Assembly: GCF_000198775.1 (NCBI RefSeq)
Contig: NC_014722.1
Coordinates: 1,929,386 to 1,993,385, forward strand
Direction: 5' to 3'
Origin: Mycetohabitans rhizoxinica HKI 454
GTDB taxonomy: Bacteria; Pseudomonadota; Gammaproteobacteria; Burkholderiales; Burkholderiaceae
Length of the DNA stretch: 64,000 nt
Shown: one piece after another, positions 9,166 through 16,551 of the stretch
How positions within the stretch are numbered: position 1 is the first letter of the stretch
Layout: each line of letters starts with the position of its first letter
Notes under the pieces: model-generated
What the model was told of the DNA's origin: nothing
What the model saw: only the letters and a program-made list of their open reading frames with translations
The model's database searches: none
Program-made: the position numbers and the translations under genes

Positions 9166-12100
9166 ACCTTTCCCGCCCTTTCATCGCGCGCCCCGTCGCC
9201 ACCACACTGCTGACCGTGGGCATCGCACTGGCCGGGTTATTCGCTTTCGTGAAGCTGCCGGTGTCGCCATTGCCGCAGGTGGACTTTCCGACCATCTCGG
9301 TGCTGGCAACACTGCCTGGCGCCAGCCCGGAGACCGTGGCCACCAGCGTGGCCAGCCCACTCGAGCGACATTTGGGCGCCATTGCGGACGTCACCGAGAT
9401 GACGTCCACGAGCGGCATCGGCAATACGCGGATCGTGCTGCAGTTCGGGTTGAACCGTGACATCGACGGGGCGGCTCGCGACGTACAAGCCGCGATCAAC
9501 GCCGCGCGGGCAGACCTGCCAGCCAGCCTGCGACAAAATCCAACATACCACAAGGTCAACCCGGCCGACGCGCCGATCCTCGTCCTTGCGCTGACGTCGA
9601 AAACAATGACGGCCGGACAGATGTATGACGCGGCCTCGACCGTGCTGCAACAGGCGCTGTCGCAAATCGACGGAGTCGGGGAAGTCAACGTGAGCGGCGC
9701 AGCCAATCCGGCCGTGCGCGTCGAAATCAATCCGACCGTGCTGTTCCACTACGGGATCGGACTGGAAGACATCCGCGCCGCGCTCGCGTCAGCCAATGCG
9801 AACAGCCCGAAAGGCGCGATCGAGGCCGGCCGCCGGCACTTGCAGCTATACACGAACGACCAAGCGCGGCGCGCTGACCAATACCGTGACCTGGTGATTG
9901 CTTACCGTAACGGCTCCGCGGTGCGGCTTTCCGACGTCGCGCAGGTCGTCGATTCGGTCGAAGACCTGCGCACCATGGGCATAATGAACGGCGAACGCGC
10001 GGTGCTCGTGATCCTGTACCGGCAGCCTGGCGCCAATATCATCGAGACGGTCAACCGCGTCAAGGCGAGGCTGCCCCAGCTACGCGCGGCACTGCCCGCA
10101 GCGATCGATGTAACGCCGACCGCCGACCGCACAATGACGATCCGTGCTTCACTGCGAGACACCGAGCGCACGCTGTTGATCGCGGTGATCCTGGTGGTAA
10201 TAGTCGTGTTCCTGTTCTTGCGCAACTGGCGTGCGACGCTCATCCCCAGCGTTGCGGTGCCCGTATCGATCATCGGTACGTTTGCCGGCATGTACCTGCT
10301 CGGCTATTCGATCGACAACTTGTCGCTGATGGCGCTGACGATCGCCACCGGCTTCGTCGTCGATGATGCGATCGTCGTGCTCGAGAACATCTCGCGGCAC
10401 ATCGAGGCCGGCATGCCGCGCATGCGCGCAGCGATCGTTGGCGCACGCGAAGTCGGCTTCACGGTATTGTCGATCAGCGTCTCGCTGGTCGCGGTATTTC
10501 TGCCGATTCTATTGATGGGCGGCATCGTCGGTCGTCTGTTTCGCGAGTTTGCTGTCACGCTGTCGCTGGCGATCTTCGTGTCGCTGCTCGTGTCACTGAC
10601 GCTCACGCCAATGCTGTGCGCCAGACTGCTCAGGCCCACCTCTGACGTGCGCGGCGAAGGCCGGCTCGCGCGCTGGCTCGAAGCCGGCTTCGCCCGCTTG
10701 CAGCGCGGATACGAACACTCACTCGGCTGGGCGCTGGACCACGCGTTGCTGGTGCTGGCCGTGCTGGTCGCCACCATCGGCTTGAACGTGTACCTGTACA
10801 CGATCGTGCCAAAGGGCTTCTTTCCGCAACAGGACACCGGCCGACTCGTCGGCGGCATCCTGGCGGACCAGAGCACGTCGTTCCAATCGATGCGGGTGAA
10901 ATTTTCGCAGATGATGGACATCGTCAAGCGCCACCCGGCAGTCGATTCCGCAGTCGGTTTCACCGGCGGGCGTCAGACCAACGCGGGTTTCATGCTCATC
11001 TCGCTGAAGCCGCTCGCCGAGCGCGGCGTGTCCGCGGACCAGGTCATTGAGCAACTGCGCGCGCCGCTGGCCGAGGTCGCCGGCGCCAGAACGTTCTTGC
11101 AAGCGGTGCAGGATATCCGCGTGGGTGGAAGACAATCGAACGCGCAGTATCAGTTCACGCTGCTCGGTGATTCGACCGCTCAGTTGTACAAATGGGCACC
11201 GATCCTAACCGAGGCGCTGCAAAAGCGGCCCGAGCTTGCCGATGTAAACTCGGACCAGCAGCAAGGCGGTCTGGAGGCGAACGTGATCATCGACCGGCCA
11301 ACTGCTGCACGCTATGGCATCACCCCTGCGCAGATCGACAATACGCTGTACGATGCCTTCGGCCAGCGGCAGGTGTCGACGATCTACAATTCGCTGAACC
11401 AGTATCATGTCGTGATGGAAGTGGCGCCCCGCTATTGGCAAAGCCCCGACATTTTGAAGGACATCTTCATTAGTCAATCCGGCGGCAGCGCATCAGGCAC
11501 CGCGAGCACCAACGCGACGGTCGGGACCGTCACCCATGCATCGGGCGCGAAAAAGACGGTCGGCGTGTCGACGTCCAATGCCGCCAGCCGTGCAGCGAGC
11601 GTCGCACTTGATTCGGCACGCAATCAGGCGATCAACTCGATCGCCGCCAGCGGCAAGTCCAGCTCATCGTCCGGCGCCGCGGTATCCACCGCCAAGGAAA
11701 CGATGATCCCGTTGTCGGCCATCGCGCGCTTCGCCCCGGGCAATACACCGCTGGCGGTCAGCCATCAGAACCAATTCGTCGCGACGACGATCTCCTTCAA
11801 TCTGCCGGTGGGCACCTCACTGTCGGACGCGACCGCCGCGATCTACCAAACCATGGCCGACATCGGCATGCCCGGCACCCTTCACGGCAGTTTCTCCGGC
11901 ACGGCACACGCCTTCCAGCAAGCGTTATCGAACCAGCCGCTATTGATTCTCGCGGCGCTCGCCGCGGTCTACATCGTGCTGGGCATTCTGTACGAGAGCT
12001 ATATCCATCCGCTCACGATCCTGTCCACGTTGCCGTCGGCTGGCGTCGGCGCGCTACTGGCGTTGCTGCTGTTCCGTATCGAGTTCAGCATCATTGCGCT

Positions 12101-12482
12101 GATTGGCGTGATCCTGCTGATCGGTATCGTGAAGAAGAATGCGATCATGATGGTGGACGTCGCGATCGACGCCGCGCGCACCGGCATGAGTTCGCGCGAG
12201 GCCATCCGTCAGGCCTGCTTGCTGCGCTTCAGACCGATTATGATGACCACCTGCGCCGCGCTGCTCGGTGCATTGCCGCTCGCATTCGGCCACGGCGAAG
12301 GACACGAGATGCGCGCGCCGCTGGGCATCTCCATCGTCGGCGGACTGATTGTCAGCCAATTGCTAACGCTCTATACCACGCCGGTGGTTTACCTCTACAT
12401 GGACCGGCTCCGTACTTGGTGGGGCGCACGGCACGGCGGCGAGCACGTCCCGCCGCGCCACGTGTTCGGCAGTGACGAGTAA
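9162..12482 (+). CDS. mdtC: Multidrug RND efflux inner-membrane subunit MdtC with a Ser/Ala-rich insert
   Basis: Partner of MdtB in the RND pump; 1106 residues, about 80 longer than usual MdtC. It starts [20 protein letters not shown], carries [20 protein letters not shown] in the TM4 region and [19 protein letters not shown] in the second half. The extra length is one block at about residues 773-845, rich in Ser, Ala, Thr and Gly ([12 protein letters not shown]...[14 protein letters not shown]), located just before the conserved [10 protein letters not shown] in the second periplasmic loop. The rest aligns with MdtB throughout, so the pump core looks intact. Last gene of the operon, followed by a hairpin at 12486-12523. 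Confidence 0.94.
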   Translation: MNLSRPFIARPVATTLLTVGIALAGLFAFVKLPVSPLPQVDFPTISVLATLPGASPETVATSVASPLERHLGAIADVTEMTSTSGIGNTRIVLQFGLNRDIDGAARDVQAAINAARADLPASLRQNPTYHKVNPADAPILVLALTSKTMTAGQMYDAASTVLQQALSQIDGVGEVNVSGAANPAVRVEINPTVLFHYGIGLEDIRAALASANANSPKGAIEAGRRHLQLYTNDQARRADQYRDLVIAYRNGSAVRLSDVAQVVDSVEDLRTMGIMNGERAVLVILYRQPGANIIETVNRVKARLPQLRAALPAAIDVTPTADRTMTIRASLRDTERTLLIAVILVVIVVFLFLRNWRATLIPSVAVPVSIIGTFAGMYLLGYSIDNLSLMALTIATGFVVDDAIVVLENISRHIEAGMPRMRAAIVGAREVGFTVLSISVSLVAVFLPILLMGGIVGRLFREFAVTLSLAIFVSLLVSLTLTPMLCARLLRPTSDVRGEGRLARWLEAGFARLQRGYEHSLGWALDHALLVLAVLVATIGLNVYLYTIVPKGFFPQQDTGRLVGGILADQSTSFQSMRVKFSQMMDIVKRHPAVDSAVGFTGGRQTNAGFMLISLKPLAERGVSADQVIEQLRAPLAEVAGARTFLQAVQDIRVGGRQSNAQYQFTLLGDSTAQLYKWAPILTEALQKRPELADVNSDQQQGGLEANVIIDRPTAARYGITPAQIDNTLYDAFGQRQVSTIYNSLNQYHVVMEVAPRYWQSPDILKDIFISQSGGSASGTASTNATVGTVTHASGAKKTVGVSTSNAASRAASVALDSARNQAINSIAASGKSSSSSGAAVSTAKETMIPLSAIARFAPGNTPLAVSHQNQFVATTISFNLPVGTSLSDATAAIYQTMADIGMPGTLHGSFSGTAHAFQQALSNQPLLILAALAAVYIVLGILYESYIHPLTILSTLPSAGVGALLALLLFRIEFSIIALIGVILLIGIVKKNAIMMVDVAIDAARTGMSSREAIRQACLLRFRPIMMTTCAALLGALPLAFGHGEGHEMRAPLGISIVGGLIVSQLLTLYTTPVVYLYMDRLRTWWGARHGGEHVPPRHVFGSDE

Positions 12483-12810
12483 CGCTGCCGGGCGACGGCG
12501 CCCCGTGTGACGGTGTCCCGGCATGATGTCGCTACGTCCTGGCCAGCACGAAACGCCGGCGCACGCGGGAGCCGATAGCGGCGATGCGCCGCCGACGGCG
12601 TGCAACGCCGCCTCGTAGGAGTGGATAATCGTGCCTTGCTCGTCAGCCGCTGCCGGGAACTTGCTGCGGCACTCGCTAGCCGAGGATCGTCGTCGAGACA
12701 CCCCTTCGAAGCAGGTAGAATACGGCCCCCGCAACGAGTGCGATCGCGCGCCCGCGCAGCTTGCGCATCGCCCGATGCACGCATTCCCCCTGCTTCAACT
12801 GCATATCTTC
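12483..12810. other. Intergenic, no gene seen
   Basis: About 330 bases between mdtC and the Ala/Pro-rich protein. It contains only the hairpin at 12486-12523; no recognisable protein or RNA gene. Confidence 0.5.
12486..12523. terminator. Inverted repeat after mdtC, terminator-like
   Basis: TGCCGGG at 12486-12492 pairs with CCCGGCA at 12517-12523, with a GC-rich interior. No T tract follows, so rho-independent termination is only a possibility. Confidence 0.35.
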
Positions 12811-13395
12811 ATGGCCAAACTCTTGACAGACCAGGAATTCCATCGCTTCAACGAATTGCAACAGAAACAAGCGGCATTCACGATTTCGAGCGACGAAGCC
12901 GATGAACTACGCGATATTGTCGCGCGCGCCCAGCAGCGTCGCGACGATCGTGCACAAGCGATGCAGACGATTGAGAGCCACATTCGCACGTTCAACATCA
13001 CGCCCGACGAACTCTTCTCCCCGGAGCAGATCTCCGAGGCGGCGCGCGCCTTCGGCCTGATCCCGTTAGCCAAGAAGCCACGCAAGGGTACAGACGCCAA
13101 GCCGGCCGAGCCCAAGGCGAGCGCCGTCGCACCGGCGAGCTCTGTCGCGGCACCGACGGGTCCTATCGTGGCGCCGGCGGGTTCCGTCGCGACGCCCGCG
13201 CTCGCGGTCGATGCCTCGCGCAAGTCGAAGCTGCCTGGCGCCGGCATGGACGCGTGCACGGCCGCCGACCATGCGGATAGCCACCCGGCCCCTGCACCGG
13301 GCGCCAAGACCGCCATCCCGGCGGCCGTGCAAGCCGGAACCGAAGCGCGAGCCAGCGCTGAAACAGGGACCGAAGTCCGGACCGAGCCTGCATAA
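12811..13395 (+). CDS. Hypothetical protein: charged helical N-terminus, Ala/Pro-rich tail
   Basis: 194 residues from the ATG at 12811 (MAKLLTDQEFHRF). No family is assigned with confidence. Residues 1-85 are strongly helical and charged (ADELRDIVARAQQRRDDRAQ; ITPDELFSPEQISEAARAFG), loosely like small DNA-binding or H-NS-like Burkholderia proteins, but no C-terminal DNA-binding core is seen. After PLAKKPRKGTDAK the protein turns into Ala/Pro/Thr-rich repeats of the type APAGSVA or APTGPIV up to the end. In-frame codons upstream to 12631 are open but look non-coding. Isolated gene, with no operon partner. Confidence 0.6.
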   Translation: MAKLLTDQEFHRFNELQQKQAAFTISSDEADELRDIVARAQQRRDDRAQAMQTIESHIRTFNITPDELFSPEQISEAARAFGLIPLAKKPRKGTDAKPAEPKASAVAPASSVAAPTGPIVAPAGSVATPALAVDASRKSKLPGAGMDACTAADHADSHPAPAPGAKTAIPAAVQAGTEARASAETGTEVRTEPA

Positions 13396-13776
13396 GCCCG
13401 CCCGCGCCAACCGGCGATGACGTGCCGTTCAATACGACCTTCTCGCACGGGTAACGTCCAATAAGCACAGCGCGCGTCGCACCGGCGCGCCTGCCCACCT
13501 GCTTGCCCAGCCCCCGTCCGGGACGCCGCTCAAGTCGCCCGTCCGGTTTATCGGCGACAGGGTATTCTCATCTTTTTTTCTCCATACCTGCTTAGCGAAC
13601 GCCATGGTGAGCGGCCACCGTTCGTCTGCTCGCCCCGCCGAGCATCATCGGCCACGCCCGACCAGGTTCGGGCCATCGGGTTCGCTTGCGGCACCTCCCG
13701 TTCGCGTCCAGCTTAGCGAGCCAGCCAAATGCCTATGAAATAACGACATATTTGTTTATTTCAGACGAGGTCTTGC
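13396..13776. other. Intergenic with hrp-type promoter
   Basis: 381 bases without a gene. Holds a GTCGCC/GGCGAC inverted repeat before a run of seven T near 13572, then the TTCGC-N15-TTCGC box at 13681-13705 and an A/T-rich stretch next to the harpin-like start. Confidence 0.5.
13681..13705 (+). promoter_or_regulatory. Plant-inducible-promoter / hrpII box
   Basis: Exact TTCGC-N15-TTCGC, which is also TTCG-N16-TTCG, the element bound by HrpX/HrpB-type AraC activators of hrp type III secretion genes. A TATGAA hexamer at 13734-13739, about 28 bases downstream, can serve as the -10. The harpin-like gene starts 71 bases after the box. Confidence 0.72.
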
Positions 13777-14721
13777 ATGACAACCACGATCACAATCATC
13801 CAAACCGATTCGCCGTCTTCCAACTGGTCCCAATGGCCCGGGCTTTACGATAACGACACGCCGGGAATCCATCACAAGCGGGCAGGAGACGGGCACACCT
13901 CGACGCCATCGGACGGACAGTGGTCGAACACCGACGATTTGCTCAATCAGCTAATCCAGTTGTTGATGCAGTTCAACGGTAACAGTAACGAGGGCAATAC
14001 CGGCGATGGCCCGGACTCGGATGGTGCCATCGGCCGGCATCACGGCGGCGGCGGATGTCACCATCACCATTGCGACGCGCCAGAGGATGGCACGAGCGGC
14101 TCATCCAGTAAGACCCACGGCACCTCATCCGACGGCGACACCACCGACTCGACCCAAGCGAGCAGCCGGTCCGGCGAGGACCAACCCGCGCTGGACGGTC
14201 CGACAACGCCAGGCAAGGCATACACGCCAGGCAAAAATCCGAAGATCGACCGGTGGGAAAACGACATCAACTTGGCCGCGCGGCTGACGGGGCTAGATGG
14301 CAACCTGATTGGTGGACAGATGTGGGCCGAATCGCGCGGTAATCCGAAGGAATGGTCGAGAAACAGCGACGGCACGCCGGACCTGGGCCTGATGCAGATC
14401 GGCCAGCGGCGCTGGGAAAAGGACGTGCTGCCGGAACTGACGAAACAAGACAAAGAAAACATCAAGAAGTTGACTGGCAAGGATCCGAAGGACCTGGACA
14501 TGCACAATCCGCACGACAACGTGATTGCGGGAGCCTTCGAACTGAAGACCCACATCATCGAGCACGGCGGTGATCGCAACAATCCGATGGCCAACGAAAA
14601 GGCGCTGAAGAAGGGGCTCGAAGAATACGTTGGAGTGGGCGACGAAGGGAAATACGCAAGAAACGTCATCACCAACTACAACGTATTGAACCAGCACAAA
14701 GAGCTGGACGACAGCCAATAA
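13777..14721 (+). CDS. Harpin-like protein with C-terminal lytic-transglycosylase domain (candidate T3SS-exported)
   Basis: 314 residues, no signal peptide. The N-terminus MTTTITIIQTDSP is shared with the next gene. A leucine-rich amphipathic helix at about 53-66 (DDLLNQLIQLLMQF) resembles the helix of Hpa1/PopA-type harpins. It is followed by a Gly/Ser/Asn/Asp-rich stretch and a Cys-His cluster CHHHHC at 94-99. From about residue 155 the sequence becomes an SLT/lysozyme-like domain: MWAESRGNP with the likely catalytic Glu at 185, then DLGLMQIGQRRW, then a helical part to the end. Such enzymes open peptidoglycan for secretion machines. A perfect hrpII/PIP box precedes it and a GAGG ribosome site fits the ATG. 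Export through T3SS is inferred. Confidence 0.75.
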   Translation: MTTTITIIQTDSPSSNWSQWPGLYDNDTPGIHHKRAGDGHTSTPSDGQWSNTDDLLNQLIQLLMQFNGNSNEGNTGDGPDSDGAIGRHHGGGGCHHHHCDAPEDGTSGSSSKTHGTSSDGDTTDSTQASSRSGEDQPALDGPTTPGKAYTPGKNPKIDRWENDINLAARLTGLDGNLIGGQMWAESRGNPKEWSRNSDGTPDLGLMQIGQRRWEKDVLPELTKQDKENIKKLTGKDPKDLDMHNPHDNVIAGAFELKTHIIEHGGDRNNPMANEKALKKGLEEYVGVGDEGKYARNVITNYNVLNQHKELDDSQ

Positions 14722-14730
14722 TGCGCAGAG

Positions 14731-14771
14731 GTGCCGGCGCCCTGCCTCGATAAAGCGAGGTTGCCCGGCAC
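14731..14771. terminator. Two-stage hairpin after the harpin-transglycosylase gene
   Basis: Outer stem GTGCCGG/CCGGCAC and inner stem CCTCG/CGAGG around the loop ATAAAG, directly after the stop at 14721. No T tract follows, so it may be a weak terminator or an mRNA-stabilising structure. Confidence 0.4.
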
Positions 14772-14949
14772 AATCAGCGCATATGTCCCAGGAGCGCAGT
14801 TGCCGCTGCAAGCGACCGGGTTAACACTGCGCCAACCCAATCCCAGGTGGACTGACAACGGAACCCGAGCGCGCCGCTAGGCACCATGGCGAGCCGTACT
14901 GACAGTGGTTTTCCAAAATAACGGCGCGCTGCCCAACAAGGAGCACAAC

Positions 14950-15648
14950 ATGACCATTACCATTTCCATCACTCAAACGGATTCGCCCTATTCGCCGTTC
15001 GACCCGGGTAGCCCGAGCCACACGTACGGCACAGCCCCGGACGCTGCGCACCACAAGCGCGCGGATCAAAGCGATTCCATGTCGTGGCCGGCGAACGGTA
15101 CTTCATCGGACGACTCCGATTTATTGCAAAAACTCATCGAGCAATTGCTGGCCCTGCTGCAGAATTCGCATAGCGACGACGACGACGATTCGTTCGATGA
15201 CGACGGCACGACGTGCGGACATCGCTCTCCAGCCCCATCAACGGATGGCGACTGTGAATGTCCATGCTCACCGCATCATAGGCACTCGACTGCGGATAGC
15301 ACCCAGCACGATGGCAAGGCGCCGGTCACTAGCGGCGGCTGGGGCACGATCACTGATCCGGGCACTAGCGGCGGCTCGGGCACAACCACGAAGCCCGTAA
15401 CCAGCGGCGGCTGGGGCACAATCACCGATCCGGTCACTAGCGGCGGCTCGGGCACGAGCACCAGCCCGGCGTCCAACGGCGACTCAAGCACGAGCACCCA
15501 TCCGGGAAGCAGCAACAGCAAGAACGCGTCGACGAGCCCCACCGAGTCCGCAGACCCTTTTCATCGCGATAGTTCGTCCGACAATAACGGCTTTGACCCC
15601 TCCGGCGTCAGCAATCAGAAGGCCTCCGGCACGTACTTTTACCAATAG
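14950..15648 (+). CDS. Harpin-like Gly/Ser/Thr-rich protein
   Basis: 232 residues from the ATG at 14950, chosen for the AAGGAG site 8 bases upstream. The start MTITISITQTDSP is a paralogue of the preceding gene's MTTTITIIQTDSP, and the HHKRA motif near 36-40 is also shared. A leucine-rich helix at about 57-74 (DLLQKLIEQLLALLQNS) fits harpins, followed by an Asp-rich run and a Cys/His patch (CECPCSPHH). Residues 126-173 are four 12-residue repeats alternating TSGGWGTITDP and TSGGSGT types. The rest is Ser/Thr/Asn-rich with no enzyme domain and almost no hydrophobic core. Low cysteine elsewhere and hydrophilicity suit a heat-stable secreted harpin. No hrp box of its own was found. Confidence 0.65.
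   Translation: MTITISITQTDSPYSPFDPGSPSHTYGTAPDAAHHKRADQSDSMSWPANGTSSDDSDLLQKLIEQLLALLQNSHSDDDDDSFDDDGTTCGHRSPAPSTDGDCECPCSPHHRHSTADSTQHDGKAPVTSGGWGTITDPGTSGGSGTTTKPVTSGGWGTITDPVTSGGSGTSTSPASNGDSSTSTHPGSSNSKNASTSPTESADPFHRDSSSDNNGFDPSGVSNQKASGTYFYQ
15325..15468 (+). repeat. Four in-frame 36-base repeats in the harpin-like gene
   Basis: Four consecutive 36-base units encode 12-residue repeats (V/G)TSGG(W/S)GT..P; units 1 and 3 carry Trp and units 2 and 4 carry Ser, so the array looks like a duplicated 72-base pair. Confidence 0.85.
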
Positions 15649-15904
15649 TCATCATACGGCGTCCGCCACACTGTTGCGGCGTTGCGCGGCCGCTACGCGC
15701 GTGCCGCGCCCACCACCCGGGGTGGTACGTCAACGGTCGCATCGTCGATCGGAAAGTGCAACATCGCCGCGACAAAGCCCGCCACCACGGTGGCAGCCCA
15801 ACGCTGCTGCCGCAACCGAGGCAGCAGCGGCAGCAGCCACCGTGATGCAAGCGTCGGTGCACAGCTGATCGCGATCGCATGGCTGCCGCGGCTGTGCGTT
15901 AACC

Positions 15905-16185
15905 TTTGCGTGCCAAGCTGGGGGTAACGTTCGCGACATGCCAATACGCATTGCGCTGCGCTGGCAGCACGCAGCGCTCGCTGACATCGCCGTCGAACAA
16001 GGCGGCATATAACCCCGCCCATCCTGGCGAATCTGCAGCGATCCGTCCCACCCGTGCGAGGATACGATCAGCCGCCACTTGCCGCACTTGTCCGCATCGC
16101 TGATACGGGCTTGCTGATACCGCGGCTCGGCGCTCTTGACATTTGGACACCTCCAGCAAAATGCACGGGTCGCGACGCGGCCGTT
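15905..16185 (-). pseudogene. Decayed pirin-family gene fragment
   Basis: Reading the minus strand across frames gives LPNVKSAEPRYQQARISD, then GKWRLIVSSHGWDGSLQI, then after a shift YAALFDGDVSERCVLPA and RNAYWHVANVTPS. These follow the order of the C-terminal cupin half of pirins (GxxPxYxQ, RLVASPDGRDGS, ALFDGDE, RRAYVHVA). No single frame is open across the stretch and the N-terminal half is missing. Boundaries are approximate. Confidence 0.6.
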
Positions 16186-16209
16186 GCCAAGTTCGGCATC
16201 GTGCTGCGG

Positions 16210-16389
16210 CCTCGCTTCATCGTGGCACCGGCGTTGGACCGTAGTCAACTCGTCACCGTGCTAGAGCCGTTTGCGCCAGTTCCATTGCCGCTGAGCGTCG
16301 TCTATCCACTGCATCGGCAGTTGTTTGCCACCTGTTGGGCATTTGTCAGGTTCATTGAGGAACGCTTACGCACGCGCCTTCCCCAATGA
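16210..16389 (+). pseudogene. LysR-family regulator, C-terminal fragment
   Basis: Frame ending at 16389 encodes RSQLVTVLEPFAPVPLPL, then SVVYPLHRQLFATCWAFV and RFIEERL, the characteristic last 50 residues of LysR regulators (LVxVLP...PxxxxYPxxRxLxxxxRAFxDFxxERL). The HTH and most of the effector domain are gone. Its neighbour on the other strand is a pirin remnant, and LysR/pirin pairs are common, so both probably decayed from one locus. Confidence 0.6.
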
Positions 16390-16551
16390 TCAAAGCCACT
16401 GCGGCTATATTGCTTGCAACCCCGTCAACACTGTATTTCGGGAACTTCCCGCAGTGTACGCCCCTGGCAACGGGGCTTCGTGCGCCTTCATGGTCACGCG
16501 TTGCAAAGCGTCCTAGAGTGACAACGTCAGCACTACCAGAGAGTACCCAAT

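Larger units (their letters stand above)
15649..16551. other. Gene-poor stretch with decayed genes
   Basis: About 900 bases without an intact gene between two candidate effector genes. The left 250 bases are Ala-rich coding-like sequence on the minus strand with no assignable family; the middle holds the pirin and LysR remnants. Before 16552 there is a CGGGAA-c-TTCCCG palindrome (16440-16452) that overlaps an imperfect TTCGG-N15-TACGC box. Confidence 0.55.

Noticed and set aside
15325..15468. Repeat array considered as CRISPR-like
   Set aside because: No spacers; the 36-base units are contiguous and encode in-frame protein repeats.
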